From positions 620,001 to 684,000 of the forward strand of contig OZ244898.1 in NCBI GenBank assembly GCA_965221585.1: a stretch of DNA of 64,000 nucleotides, in the 5' to 3' direction. Shown piece by piece: positions 34,917 through 43,660 of the stretch. The notes beneath the pieces were generated by a model that was given only the letters and a program-made list of their open reading frames with translations, was not told where the DNA came from and ran no database searches. This stretch comes from VXYK01 sp965221585 (lineage in GTDB: Bacteria > Actinomycetota > Acidimicrobiia > Acidimicrobiales > Aldehydirespiratoraceae). Position 1 is the first letter of the stretch, and each line of letters opens with the position of its first letter. Position numbers and translations under genes: made by a program.

Positions 34917-34938
34917 GACGCTACCGGCGAGCTGCGCC

Positions 34939-36531
34939 CTAGTCGGTCCTAGGATTGCGACGGAGCCGCCATTGATGCCGCTCGTCGTCGGCCAGCTCTT
35001 CGAGCGTGGGAACTCCGTGACGACCGCCGAGATGAGCAGCGACAGCACGTTTCGCGTGGGGCGCGATATTGACGATGTCCACGATCAGCCCCGCGTCCAC
35101 TGCGTCGTCGACGAGTTCGGCGAGAGTCGCCGCGCCCCCGTAGTCGATTCGCCCGACGTTGGAGAAGTCGATGCGCAAGTTCTTGAGGTGGGCATGTTCA
35201 GCTCGAGCCGAGATGAACCTGGTTTCTAGATGTGGGACCGTAACGAACCAGATCACCCCGCGGGGCCGCAATACCAAGGTGTCGTCCTCAACATCGTGAG
35301 TGTGGTCGACACGAAGCTCGCGAATGAGGTGAACCATCAGGGCGAGTCCCACACCGGCGATTACGCCGCGCTCAACGTTGGGTGCAGCGACCAATGTCGC
35401 GGCGAAGGTTCCGAAGACGACGACTCCTTGGAGCCTTGAACCGCGGGCGATCTTCAACATGGCCCTTGGATCGATGAGCCGGTAGACCGCGGTCAGCACG
35501 ATCGCCCCCAACACCGCGGTGGGCAGCGACTCCAGCGTTGCCGACAACGGAAGGGCCGCCAGTACGAACGCCCCGGTAACCGCGCCCGACCACTGGGTCC
35601 GTGCTCCAGCGAAGCGATTCAGCGAACTGCGAGAAAAGGACCCTCCAACTGGGAAGCCTCCAGAAATGGCCGATGCGATGTTGGCGACGCCTCCACCCAG
35701 GAGCTCTCGATTTGCTGACCAGCGGGTGCGATCTGCGGTCGCAAAGGTCCGCGCGATCGAAGACGGTTCGGCGAAGCCCACCAGTGCGATGACGATCCCT
35801 GCGACCAACAGCGATGGCGCTCTGCTGTAGGGCAGGTCGAGGCTGAGGGTTATGAAGCCGCCGGGAAGGTCGCCAACCACCGTGCCGTCGTAGTCGCTGG
35901 CCTCGCTCCAGATCACGGCCGCAATCACGGCAACCAGGACGCCGGGGAACAGTTGATGGATCCGGCGTGCGCCGAGCACCACCGCAACAGTGGTGATCGT
36001 GAGCACTACTGCCGTCCCGTTCCACTCGTCTGGTCGAGTCAGCACCCACAATGCTCGTTCGATCACTCCTTCGGAATCGGGGTGTGCGTCGAACATCGAA
36101 GGTACCTGTGACGCCACGATCAAGATTGCCGCGCTCGCGGTGAAACCAGTCAGCACCGGTTGAGACATCAGGTAGGCGACAATGCCGAGCCGCAGCAAGC
36201 CGAGGATTGCTCGCGTCGCCCCCACAATCAGTGCCAACAACGCAGCAAGCTCGATGTATGAAGCGGTGCCTGTGCTCTCGAGACCGGACAGCGCACCGAA
36301 GGTCAGCAACGCAGTCAGTGCGACCGGGCCGGTCTGGAGGTAGGGCGACGACACGAACGGTGCGGCCAGCAGAGGAGGCAGAGCCGCGGCGAAAAGCCCC
36401 ACATGTGGTGGCACACCGGCGATCTCCGCGTATGCCAGCGACTGGGGCAGCAACACCAGAGCTACCGAGATCCCAGCGACCAGGTCTCCCGTCGTCGGTG
36501 TGGGGAATCGCCGTGTTGGTGTTGCGCTCAC
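34939..36531 (-). CDS. SulP-family anion transporter with STAS domain
   Basis: 530 residues. The membrane part has about 10-12 helices up to residue 410, with the SulP signature VLLPQSLAYAEIAGVPPHVGL near residue 25 and GGGVANIASAISGGFPVGGSFSRS. The C-terminal STAS domain (about 420-520) includes LRIDFSNVGRIDYGGAATL. SulP proteins move sulfate, bicarbonate or other anions. The start is GTG. Convergent with the LLM gene. The 67-base gap to the S41 protease gene holds nothing recognisable. Confidence 0.88.
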   Translation of the reverse strand: MSATPTRRFPTPTTGDLVAGISVALVLLPQSLAYAEIAGVPPHVGLFAAALPPLLAAPFVSSPYLQTGPVALTALLTFGALSGLESTGTASYIELAALLALIVGATRAILGLLRLGIVAYLMSQPVLTGFTASAAILIVASQVPSMFDAHPDSEGVIERALWVLTRPDEWNGTAVVLTITTVAVVLGARRIHQLFPGVLVAVIAAVIWSEASDYDGTVVGDLPGGFITLSLDLPYSRAPSLLVAGIVIALVGFAEPSSIARTFATADRTRWSANRELLGGGVANIASAISGGFPVGGSFSRSSLNRFAGARTQWSGAVTGAFVLAALPLSATLESLPTAVLGAIVLTAVYRLIDPRAMLKIARGSRLQGVVVFGTFAATLVAAPNVERGVIAGVGLALMVHLIRELRVDHTHDVEDDTLVLRPRGVIWFVTVPHLETRFISARAEHAHLKNLRIDFSNVGRIDYGGAATLAELVDDAVDAGLIVDIVNIAPHAKRAVAAHLGGRHGVPTLEELADDERHQWRLRRNPRTD

Positions 36532-36598
36532 GACTTTGAGCTAATCACGCAAACCACCGCAAGCGGCATATTTTGCACGAGAACGTGCGCGGACGGGT

Positions 36599-38917
36599 TC
36601 ACGGAGTTTGTTGGCGGGCAGCCGCGATGAGGTCTCGGGCTCGGTAGAGGAAGGCGGCCATCTGGCCGCGGGTGACAAGCCCTTCCGGGCAGTAGGTGTC
36701 TGTTCCGCAGCCGGTGGTGATCCCGGCGTGTCGGAGGCGGTTGATGTCGTCTTGGAACGTTGAGTTGTCGTCGTCGCTGAAATAGTCCTGGTCAGCGGCG
36801 GGCAGTTGCAGTGCTCGGTTCAAGAAGGCGGCCATCTGGCCGCGGGTGACAAGCCCTTCTGGGCAGTAGGTGTCTGTTCCGCAGCCGGTGGTGATTCCGG
36901 CGTGTCGGAGGCGGTTGATGTCGTCTTGGAACGTTGAGTTGTCGTCGTCGCTGAAATAGTCCTGGTCAGCGGCGGGCAGTTGCAGTGCTCGGTTCAAGAA
37001 GGCGGCCATCTGGCCGCGGGTGACAAGCCCTTCTGGGCAGTAGGTGTCTGTTCCGCAGCCGGTGGTGATTCCGGCGTGTCGAAGCCAGTTGATTGCGTCT
37101 ACGAACGATGTCTCTGCGATGTCGGTGAAATACATCTCGGGGTCGGCCGCAACCATCTGGGTCGGGTCCGCGGCGAGCATCTGGTGGTCGACGAGCGCGT
37201 CCCAGCCGACCGCCACCCGACGAATCGTCGCCCCGTTCAGGTTGATCGAGTCGGCCCCGATGCTGATGCCGTCGTAGTCGGCATCGTCGTTGATCGTGTA
37301 CTCGAACTCGATAGTGCTGCCTGTGTCGTCCGTCGACGTGGCGACGTAGGTGGCCGTTCGGATGTTGTTGCCGATTTCAAGGGCCAACGAAGGCTCCCCC
37401 TCCTCGGTGTCGACGACCACCGGAGCGTCGAACTGAACAGCCACTGTGACTATCTCGCCTGTTTCGTAGGCATCCGCTGCGGGCGTGGAGGTGAACGCGA
37501 GCTGTGAGACGCTTGGGACGAGCGACATGAACGCTTCCCGAGCAACACCGATGGGATGCGCGCAGTCAGATATCTCCGAGACCGTGTCGGGCTGGATTCC
37601 ACCCGATGCGCTGAGACCGTCCGGTCCGAAGAACCTCAGGCTCGTCACGCGCACTGCGCCCAGAACCGCGCCGTTGGCAGACAGGCCGGTGAACGTCACC
37701 TGGCCGGTGGACTTTCCGTAGGTTGTCGTGCCGACGATCCTTGCCCGGTTGTTGCCCCGCATGGCCAGCATGAACAGCTCAGAACCCGAAGCCGAACCGT
37801 TGTTCACGGCTATCGCCATTGGGAGTGCAATGGCGTCCGAAGCGATGCCGTCGGAATCGGCGAAGATGGAAGAGTCCATTCGAATCGATTGTGTCCGATG
37901 ATTGAGATCGCCCGTCTCGAGAAACAGGTCAACGATTTCCGAGGTGACGCCCAGGTATCCCCCAGGGTTGTTGCGGAGGTCCACCACGATGGACGTGACC
38001 CCAGCACTGAGGAGTTCGCTGAGTTGTTCCGCAAACAACTCGTCAGCGCCGTTAGCGAATGTATCGAGCTGGATATAGCCGATGCTGTCATCGACTACTC
38101 GACTCGACACCAGAGGATCGACGACTTCGGCCGTCCCCAGGAAGAACTGGACCTCGGCGCCGTCACGCCTCACCACGATCGCAACCGACTCACCGAGGTA
38201 CTCCTGGTAGTCCAGGTCCAACAGTTCGCTGCAAGTGTGGTCTGCGACCTTCTTCCCGTACTCGACGATCACGTCGCCGACCAGCAGGCCCGCCGCGTCG
38301 GCAGGACTTCCCGGATAGACCTCGGTAATGGTCAAGAAACAGGTGTCGCTCAGCGCAGAGCACGGCTCACCGTCGGCTCCCAACAGAGCGTATTCGATAC
38401 CTACCCCAGCCCTGGAGTTGCCTGCACTCAGAAGGCTGAAGAACCTTCTCGTCTGCACGGGCGCCAAATACCGCGTGTTCGCGTCGTTGAGGGAAGCCAG
38501 CATCGCTCTGGCCGCAACGAGCGCTGCTGCACGAGTGTCTTCAACCTTGTCGATCTCTGCGCAGACTGCTTCGAATTCGGGCGCTGGTACTGCGCAAGGA
38601 GGCGGAGGAGTAGTTCTGGGAGTGAGATCGGCGCTGACCAGGCCCTGGAGTGCGGCCTCCGCAAGGTCCGCCACGACGACTCCGTCCACGAAATTGGCGA
38701 CAACCGACTCGAACGCCAAGCAGAACACAACGAAATCATCTGGAGGGTTGCTGCAATCGATCCGGTTCGTTGCAGAGTCCTGCGCTGAACTCGCCGGTGC
38801 GAAGAGGAGAACCGAGGCCAGAGTCAACGACGCGCCGAAGAACAGCAACATCGCCGGCAGTCGGTACGACCGTCCGGTGTTGTGCCGTTGAGTGCGGGGG
38901 GAGTGCGTCTGCAGCAT
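36599..38917 (-). CDS. secreted S41 C-terminal processing protease with C-terminal repeat (SLH-like) domain
   Basis: 772 residues. The signal peptide (hydrophobic MLLFFGASLTLASVLLF) ends near residue 45 at SSAQD. A PDZ domain (about 140-225) has YPGSPADAAGLLVGD. The S41 domain (about 235-440) has the catalytic serine in NNGSASGSE and lysine in TYGKSTGQ. A beta-rich domain (about 455-580) follows. From about 595 to the end are three repeats with AGITTGCGTDTYCPEG and VTRGQMAAFL, the S-layer-homology-like type common in Acidimicrobiia exported proteins. It probably cleaves exported proteins at the cell surface, held by the repeats. ATG 38917 is chosen; TATTAT lies 8 bases upstream. Confidence 0.85.
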   Translation of the reverse strand: MLQTHSPRTQRHNTGRSYRLPAMLLFFGASLTLASVLLFAPASSAQDSATNRIDCSNPPDDFVVFCLAFESVVANFVDGVVVADLAEAALQGLVSADLTPRTTPPPPCAVPAPEFEAVCAEIDKVEDTRAAALVAARAMLASLNDANTRYLAPVQTRRFFSLLSAGNSRAGVGIEYALLGADGEPCSALSDTCFLTITEVYPGSPADAAGLLVGDVIVEYGKKVADHTCSELLDLDYQEYLGESVAIVVRRDGAEVQFFLGTAEVVDPLVSSRVVDDSIGYIQLDTFANGADELFAEQLSELLSAGVTSIVVDLRNNPGGYLGVTSEIVDLFLETGDLNHRTQSIRMDSSIFADSDGIASDAIALPMAIAVNNGSASGSELFMLAMRGNNRARIVGTTTYGKSTGQVTFTGLSANGAVLGAVRVTSLRFFGPDGLSASGGIQPDTVSEISDCAHPIGVAREAFMSLVPSVSQLAFTSTPAADAYETGEIVTVAVQFDAPVVVDTEEGEPSLALEIGNNIRTATYVATSTDDTGSTIEFEYTINDDADYDGISIGADSINLNGATIRRVAVGWDALVDHQMLAADPTQMVAADPEMYFTDIAETSFVDAINWLRHAGITTGCGTDTYCPEGLVTRGQMAAFLNRALQLPAADQDYFSDDDNSTFQDDINRLRHAGITTGCGTDTYCPEGLVTRGQMAAFLNRALQLPAADQDYFSDDDNSTFQDDINRLRHAGITTGCGTDTYCPEGLVTRGQMAAFLYRARDLIAAARQQTP
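36651..37081. repeat. 174-bp tandem repeats coding the C-terminal SLH-like units
   Basis: Two complete copies (36651-36824 and 36825-36998) and the first 83 bases of a third (36999-37081). Copies 1 and 2 differ at only two bases, both silent, so the encoded 58-residue units are identical. This indicates recent duplication or gene conversion. Confidence 0.95.
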
Positions 38918-38925
38918 TGACCTGC

Positions 38926-38931
38926 GATAAT
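38926..38931 (-). promoter_or_regulatory. -10 element TATTAT of the S41 protease gene
   Basis: On the minus strand TATTAT stands 8 bases before the ATG at 38917; the intervening CGCAGGTC contains a weak AGG. Confidence 0.4.
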
Positions 38932-38948
38932 ACCGAGTGCTCTTCACC

Positions 38949-39025
38949 CGCTGGACTCTAGCGTTCAATTCCGGCCCGGCTTCGGACCCGAGGAGGGGGC
39001 TGTGCGACGCTGGACTGTATCGTTC
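38949..39025. repeat. pair of 18-bp near-identical repeats in intergenic region
   Basis: 38949-38966 and 39008-39025 match at 16 of 18 bases. Each contains a TANNNT hexamer (TAGCGT, TATCGT), so they may be two tandem promoter copies for the methyltransferase gene. Confidence 0.4.
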
Positions 39026-39048
39026 GTCTGCGATCCACAGAGGTGACC

Positions 39049-39672
39049 ATGAGCAGATGGAGCGACCGCAACCGAGTTCGCAGCGGTGCCGATTACGACA
39101 GCAGATGGGCGGCAATGGCAGCGGCAGGCGAGCCGATCCACGGCGAGGCCGACCTGGTGTCGGCACTGCTCGAGTCATATGGGTATGGGCCGGGTGCCTC
39201 CGTACTCGACGCTGGTTGTGGCACGGGCCGTGTCGCCATCGAACTCGACCGGCGCGGAATTCAGGTTGTCGGCGTGGACCTCGATGCGCACATGCTCGCC
39301 GAAGCGGAATCCAAGGCACCCGGGTTGTGCTGGGTTCAAGAGGATCTGTGCGTTCTGGATCATCCTCGACGGTTCGACCTGATCGTGATGGCCGGCAATG
39401 TGATGATCTTCGTGGAACCGGGCACCGAAGCGACGGTGTTGGCCAACATGGCCCGTCATCTTGATCCGGGAGGACTCCTGTTGGCCGGGTTTCAACTCAG
39501 GCAGCTCAGTTTGGGGGACTACGACCGTCACGCCGCTGCCGCAGGACTGACACTTAAAGGGCGGTGGGCGACGTGGGAGCAGGATCAATACCGCGACGGC
39601 GACTACGCGGTGTCGCTGCACCAACTTGAGGTGCCAACAGGGCGGCTGCGGTGGAGTTCTACAACGACCTGA
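39049..39672 (+). CDS. class I SAM-dependent methyltransferase
   Basis: A 207-residue methyltransferase: SAM motif I VLDAGCGTGRVAIEL near residue 50, the acidic VVGVDLDAHM after it, and post-motif LDPGGLLLAG. The substrate is not predictable. AGAGG lies 6 bases before the ATG at 39049; a GTG at 39043 is in frame but less likely. It begins a plus-strand run with an SDR, CysQ-like phosphatase, SRPBCC protein and SnoaL-like protein spaced by 3-37 bases. Confidence 0.82.
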   Translation: MSRWSDRNRVRSGADYDSRWAAMAAAGEPIHGEADLVSALLESYGYGPGASVLDAGCGTGRVAIELDRRGIQVVGVDLDAHMLAEAESKAPGLCWVQEDLCVLDHPRRFDLIVMAGNVMIFVEPGTEATVLANMARHLDPGGLLLAGFQLRQLSLGDYDRHAAAAGLTLKGRWATWEQDQYRDGDYAVSLHQLEVPTGRLRWSSTTT

Positions 39673-39709
39673 CTTCCGCACAGACGGGTTTTGCTGCAAG
39701 GATCATCCA

Positions 39710-40549
39710 ATGCGCGAATTCAGCGGAAAGACGGCGGTGGTTACCGGTGGCGCCAGTGGTATCGGTCACGGGGTGGCTTCACGCTTGGCTGAAGCGGGCA
39801 TGAACCTGGTGATTGCCGACATCGAGCATTCGGCCCTCGAATCCGCGGTGGCGGGATTCGAATCGGACGGGGTGAGCGTGCTTGGCGTGCGAACCGATGT
39901 AGCCGACAATGATTCAGTCAAGGCCCTAGCGGCGGCGGCCAATGATCGCTTCGGAGAAGTCCATGTCTTGTTCAACAACGCTGGAGTAGCCGGCGGAGGG
40001 CCGGTTCTCGAACCGGATGACATCGGGATCTGGGACTGGGTCCTGGGTGTCGACCTGCTGGGGGTGATCTATGGAATCAAGGCGTTCGGTCCCGCGATGG
40101 TCGCTCATGGAGAACCTTGCGCGATAGTCAACACGGCCTCAATGGCCGGCCTGCTGCCAACACCGTCGCTGGGTGCCTACACAGTGGCGAAGTACGGTGT
40201 TGTCGCGGTTAGCGAGGTGCTCTCGCTTGAGACCCGGGAGACGACCAACCTGAGGGTCTCGGTGTTGTGCCCAGGATTTGTGCACACCCGCATCGCGGAG
40301 TCGGACCGAAATATCCCGGAACACTTGGTGTCGTTGGAGGAACCGACAGAGGAGAGCGAACTCCTGCGCGAGGCGGTGCGAGATCTGGTTGCATCGGGGA
40401 TGCCGCCCAGCGAGGTCGCGCAGAAGGTGTTCGAAGCGATCGTGGAGGAGAGGTTCTATGTCCTTCCGCACCCGCAGTTCGCTGACCAGATCGTGGCCCG
40501 TGCCCAACAGATTGCCACTGGCGGCAGCGTCGCGACCTGGGAGATCTGA
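39710..40549 (+). CDS. short-chain dehydrogenase/reductase (SDR)
   Basis: A 279-residue SDR: TGGASGIG, IADIE after beta-2 (NAD-type acidic residue), NNAGVAGGG, NTASMAGLLPTPSLGAYTVAK with the YxxxK pair, and RVSVLCPGFVHT. The C-terminus is longer than in the 250-residue members. AAGGA stands 7 bases before the ATG; the upstream extension of the frame lies inside the methyltransferase gene. Likely co-transcribed with its neighbours. Substrate unknown. Confidence 0.87.
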   Translation: MREFSGKTAVVTGGASGIGHGVASRLAEAGMNLVIADIEHSALESAVAGFESDGVSVLGVRTDVADNDSVKALAAAANDRFGEVHVLFNNAGVAGGGPVLEPDDIGIWDWVLGVDLLGVIYGIKAFGPAMVAHGEPCAIVNTASMAGLLPTPSLGAYTVAKYGVVAVSEVLSLETRETTNLRVSVLCPGFVHTRIAESDRNIPEHLVSLEEPTEESELLREAVRDLVASGMPPSEVAQKVFEAIVEERFYVLPHPQFADQIVARAQQIATGGSVATWEI

Positions 40550-40558
40550 GCGGGTTGA

Positions 40559-41314
40559 ATGGCCGATTCGTCTGATCACGCCTTGGCGTTCCGTGTCGCA
40601 TCGCAGACAGGCGAACTTCTGCAGCGGATGCTCAACAAACCGTCGAGTGCACAGCGAGGCTGGATGTCGCTTGAGTACGCGGCCGATCGGGCCGCACATG
40701 ATTTCATAGTCAAAGAGCTCGCCGAGCATCGTCCCGATGACGCGGTCCTCTCTGAAGAGGGGCGCGATCCGGCCTCACGTCTGTCCGCTGACCGGGTCTG
40801 GATAGTCGATCCGTTGGACGGCTCCAATGATTTCGGATGGAGTGCCCACTGGTCGGTTCATGTGGCGCTGGTCGAAGCGAACCGACCTACGGCCGGCGCG
40901 GTGGCAGTACCGGGATGGGACACGACCTGGGCGACAGAACCGACTCCGGTGCCGATCATGTCTCGGGTGGGGGACCAGCCCCGCGTACTGGTCTCGCGCT
41001 CGCGTCGTCATGTGGACGGTCGGGTGCTGCAGCGAGCGCTCGGCGCGGAGATTCTGGCGGTCGGCTCCGCGGGGGTCAAGGCGATGGCCGTTGTCCGCGG
41101 TGAGGTCGACGCTTACGTCCATGGTGGTGGGCTGTATGAATGGGACGTGTGCGCGCCTGCCGCGGTGGCTGAAGCTGCGGGACTGGTGGCTTGCCAACTC
41201 GATGGCAGCGAACTCTGTTTCAACAAGGTCGATCCGTGGTCGCCGGGTCTCATCATCTGCAAACCTGCCCTGGTTGACAGAATTGTGGACGCCATGTCGG
41301 CTCGGAGATACTGA
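40559..41314 (+). CDS. cysQ: inositol-monophosphatase family phosphatase (CysQ-like)
   Basis: A 251-residue Mg2+-dependent, lithium-sensitive-type phosphatase. Metal-binding residues are visible in LSEEGR, in WIVDPLDGSNDF (motif DPLDGS) and in YEWDVCAPAA. The closest family type is 3'(2'),5'-bisphosphate nucleotidase, which removes PAP left from sulfate assimilation; inositol or fructose phosphatase activity is also possible. It starts 9 bases after the SDR and ends 3 bases before the SRPBCC gene. Confidence 0.83.
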   Translation: MADSSDHALAFRVASQTGELLQRMLNKPSSAQRGWMSLEYAADRAAHDFIVKELAEHRPDDAVLSEEGRDPASRLSADRVWIVDPLDGSNDFGWSAHWSVHVALVEANRPTAGAVAVPGWDTTWATEPTPVPIMSRVGDQPRVLVSRSRRHVDGRVLQRALGAEILAVGSAGVKAMAVVRGEVDAYVHGGGLYEWDVCAPAAVAEAAGLVACQLDGSELCFNKVDPWSPGLIICKPALVDRIVDAMSARRY

Positions 41315-41317
41315 GCC

Positions 41318-41779
41318 ATGAAAGCCAAGCACGTATCCCGTTCTCTAGAGAGGCACGTCAAGGCACCGCGTGAACACACCTGGAAGGTGTTGCACGATCT
41401 GATCGGGCAGGTCTCCGGCGGTTACGTGGTCGAGGGTGATCCACCACCGCACGGTGTGGGAGCGGTGCTGCACCTTCGAATTCCGCAGGCTGCGGAGCTC
41501 CCAGGAAATCCTGAGGACGCGCTCACCGAGACGGTGCTCTCCTATGAGCCGCCTTGGAGGCGGGCCTATTCGGTTACGGGTTCGCGCACTGGACTCGACA
41601 TGTATCACGGAACGTTCGTGCTGCGCGACGACGGAGACGAATGCCACCTGTCCTGGGGGGTGGTCGTCGATCCCGAGCCGACACCGCAAGGATCGGCGTT
41701 TCTGGAACTAGCAGTCGCAACTATCGATGGTTTCCTCGACTTTGTTGTCGCGGTCGCCGAGCAGACCGAGCATCGCTGA
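41318..41779 (+). CDS. SRPBCC-fold (polyketide cyclase/START-like) protein
   Basis: 153 residues. The pattern RHVKAPREHTWKVLHDL at the start, a beta-sheet middle and a C-terminal amphipathic helix (LAVATIDGFLDFVVAV) is that of the SRPBCC ligand-binding fold. Such proteins bind hydrophobic ligands or act as cyclases. No catalytic motif is recognisable. It begins 3 bases after the CysQ stop and is probably co-transcribed. Confidence 0.65.
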   Translation: MKAKHVSRSLERHVKAPREHTWKVLHDLIGQVSGGYVVEGDPPPHGVGAVLHLRIPQAAELPGNPEDALTETVLSYEPPWRRAYSVTGSRTGLDMYHGTFVLRDDGDECHLSWGVVVDPEPTPQGSAFLELAVATIDGFLDFVVAVAEQTEHR

Positions 41780-41785
41780 ACAGAT

Positions 41786-41791
41786 TACGGT
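41786..41791 (+). promoter_or_regulatory. -10 element TACGGT of the SnoaL-like gene
   Basis: TACGGT ends 7 bases before the ATG at 41799, which supports this start over the ATG at 41808. Confidence 0.45.
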
Positions 41792-41798
41792 TGTTCCC

Positions 41799-42380
41799 AT
41801 GGGGGATATGACAGCGATCGAGCGGGCGGTGGCGCGAGACGAGATCCGGCAGCTGGCGTTCGCCTACGCCGATGCGGTAGACCGTCGAGACCTTGATCTG
41901 CTGGCATCGCTCTACCGTCCGGACGCGCGGTTCGGGCCCTACGGTGAGGGAGCTGACGGGGCGCGGGCTTTCTTTGCGGAATCGCTCCGTGAGATCGGTA
42001 TAGCGGTGCTGCTGGTGGCGAACCATCTCATCGAGTTCGATCACGCCAATGCGGACGGTTCAGGTGCCGATAGCGCAGGTGCCGGCGAGTCGCTCGACGG
42101 TGACGCGCCGACCGCACGGGGCACAGTCTGGGCTCACGGGTTCATCGACGATGGCGCCGAGGGCTTGATTCAACAGTTGATCAAGTACGAGGACCGGTAT
42201 GTGCGAGTCGAAGGGGTCTGGAAGTTCACCCGCAGGCGTCATCTGCTGTGGTTGGGTTGGCGGCACGGCGAAGGTGACCCGCTGGCTCAGGAACCGGCCA
42301 ACTGGCCGGACAGACAGATTGGTCTGGGATCGATTCCCTACAACGACGCGCACTGGCTCCAGTTCTGGTCCCAGCCATAA
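41799..42380 (+). CDS. SnoaL/NTF2-like domain protein
   Basis: 193 residues. ARDEIRQLAFAYADAVDRRDLDLLASLYRPDARFGPYG is the typical opening of SnoaL-like (NTF2-fold) proteins, a fold shared with ketosteroid isomerase and scytalone dehydratase. The C-terminal region contains WKFTRRRHLLWLGW, also usual for the group. It may dehydrate or isomerise a substrate or be a binding protein. An internal Gly/Ser/Asp-rich loop (about residues 85-105) is unusual. Convergent with the thiolase gene 15 bases away. Confidence 0.72.
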   Translation: MGDMTAIERAVARDEIRQLAFAYADAVDRRDLDLLASLYRPDARFGPYGEGADGARAFFAESLREIGIAVLLVANHLIEFDHANADGSGADSAGAGESLDGDAPTARGTVWAHGFIDDGAEGLIQQLIKYEDRYVRVEGVWKFTRRRHLLWLGWRHGEGDPLAQEPANWPDRQIGLGSIPYNDAHWLQFWSQP

Positions 42381-42395
42381 GGACCTGCACAGCCG

Positions 42396-43580
42396 TCAGA
42401 TCTTTCGCAGCAGGGTTCCTGTTCCGAGACCACCACCGCAGCACATCGTGACTATGCCGTGCTCGATGTTGCTGCGTTGCATCTCGTGCACCGCTTTGGT
42501 CATCAGTATCGATCCCGTTCCGCCGAGGGGGTGACCGAGGGCGATTGCTCCGCCGTTGGGATTGACGGTGCTCATATCGGGCGAGAGTTCGCGTTCCCAG
42601 GCCAGTACCACCGAGGCGAAAGCCTCGTTGATCTCGATGAGGCCGATGTCGTCGATAGTGAGACTGTTGTCGGAGAGGAGCTTCTGAGTGGCGTCGATGG
42701 GACCGGTCAGCATGAGCACGGGATCGGTGCCCACAAGGCAGGTGTCGACGATCATGGCCAGTGGTTCCAGACCGAGTTCATCGGCCTTGGATCGGGTCAT
42801 CATCAACACCGCACCGGCACCGTCGCTGATCTGGCTTGACGAACCAGCGGTGTGGATGCCGTCGTCGCGCGCAACCGGTTTGAGATTGGCGAGTGCCTCG
42901 ATGGTGGTCTCGCGCAGACCGCCGTCTCTGCTCACAGTGCTGTGTTCCGCTGTGGGTTTGCCGTCGTCGTCGAGAACCGGGACCTCGATGGGAACGATCT
43001 GCGACCCGAAGGCGTCTTCGTCCCAGGCCCTGGCTGCCAGTTGCTGGCTTCGCAGTCCGAACTCGTCGGCCTCGGTCCGGGTGAGGTCCCACTTGTCGGC
43101 GATCCGTTCGGCGCCCTCGAATTGGGAGGTCCACTCGTAACTCTTCCAGTAGCGGGAGTTGACGGGTACGCCGGTGGTGGCGGGATCGGGAATGGTCGAG
43201 CCCATCTTGATCTGGCTCATCAATTCGATTCCACAGCTCAGTGCTGAGTCGACGACCCCGGAGCGCACCAGCGAGTAGGCGAGGTTGGTTGCCTGCTGGC
43301 TCGAACCGCACTGGGCGTCGACGGTGGTGGCGGCTACGGAGAGGGGGAGTTCCGCTGCGAGCCAGGCGTTGCGAGCCGTGTTCATGGCCTGCATCCCGAC
43401 CTGACCGACGCAGCCGCCGACAACCTGGCCGACCTCGGCCGGGTCCATCCCTGTGCGGTCGAAGATCGCCTTTTGTACATCGCCCAAGAGGTTGATGCTG
43501 TGCATGGTGGACAGTTCGCCGTTGCGCTTGCCGATAGGGCTGCGGACCGCGTCAACGATGACGACTTCTGGAGTGCTCAT
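42396..43580 (-). CDS. thiolase, FadA5-like acetyl-CoA acyltransferase
   Basis: 394 residues from the ATG at 43580. The nucleophile cysteine is in TVDAQCGSSQQ (about 90), the histidine in GAIALGHPLGGTG, and the second cysteine in MCCGGGLG. RSPIGKRNG, GLRETT, GIHTAGSSSQISDGA and EINEAFASVVLAW closely follow the Mycobacterium FadA5 pattern, the thiolase acting on steroid side-chain 3-ketoacyl-CoA. A general acetyl-CoA acetyltransferase role cannot be excluded. Divergent from the second flavin oxidoreductase. A TACACT -10 stands 6 bases before the ATG. Confidence 0.87.
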   Translation of the reverse strand: MSTPEVVIVDAVRSPIGKRNGELSTMHSINLLGDVQKAIFDRTGMDPAEVGQVVGGCVGQVGMQAMNTARNAWLAAELPLSVAATTVDAQCGSSQQATNLAYSLVRSGVVDSALSCGIELMSQIKMGSTIPDPATTGVPVNSRYWKSYEWTSQFEGAERIADKWDLTRTEADEFGLRSQQLAARAWDEDAFGSQIVPIEVPVLDDDGKPTAEHSTVSRDGGLRETTIEALANLKPVARDDGIHTAGSSSQISDGAGAVLMMTRSKADELGLEPLAMIVDTCLVGTDPVLMLTGPIDATQKLLSDNSLTIDDIGLIEINEAFASVVLAWERELSPDMSTVNPNGGAIALGHPLGGTGSILMTKAVHEMQRSNIEHGIVTMCCGGGLGTGTLLRKI

Positions 43581-43586
43581 GGGCGC

Positions 43587-43592
43587 AGTGTA
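43587..43592 (-). promoter_or_regulatory. -10 element TACACT of the thiolase gene
   Basis: On the minus strand TACACT is followed by GCGCCC and the ATG at 43580; there is no ribosome site. Leaderless type. Confidence 0.45.
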
Positions 43593-43660
43593 TCCGAGCA
43601 TGTGAACGCTCGCTAACTTCTGGGTATTGTCGAGGTACAAGACCGACAGAGGATCCACCG

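Noticed and set aside
36651..37081. Possible CRISPR-like array
   Set aside because: The units are contiguous 174-bp coding repeats without spacers, inside the protease gene.
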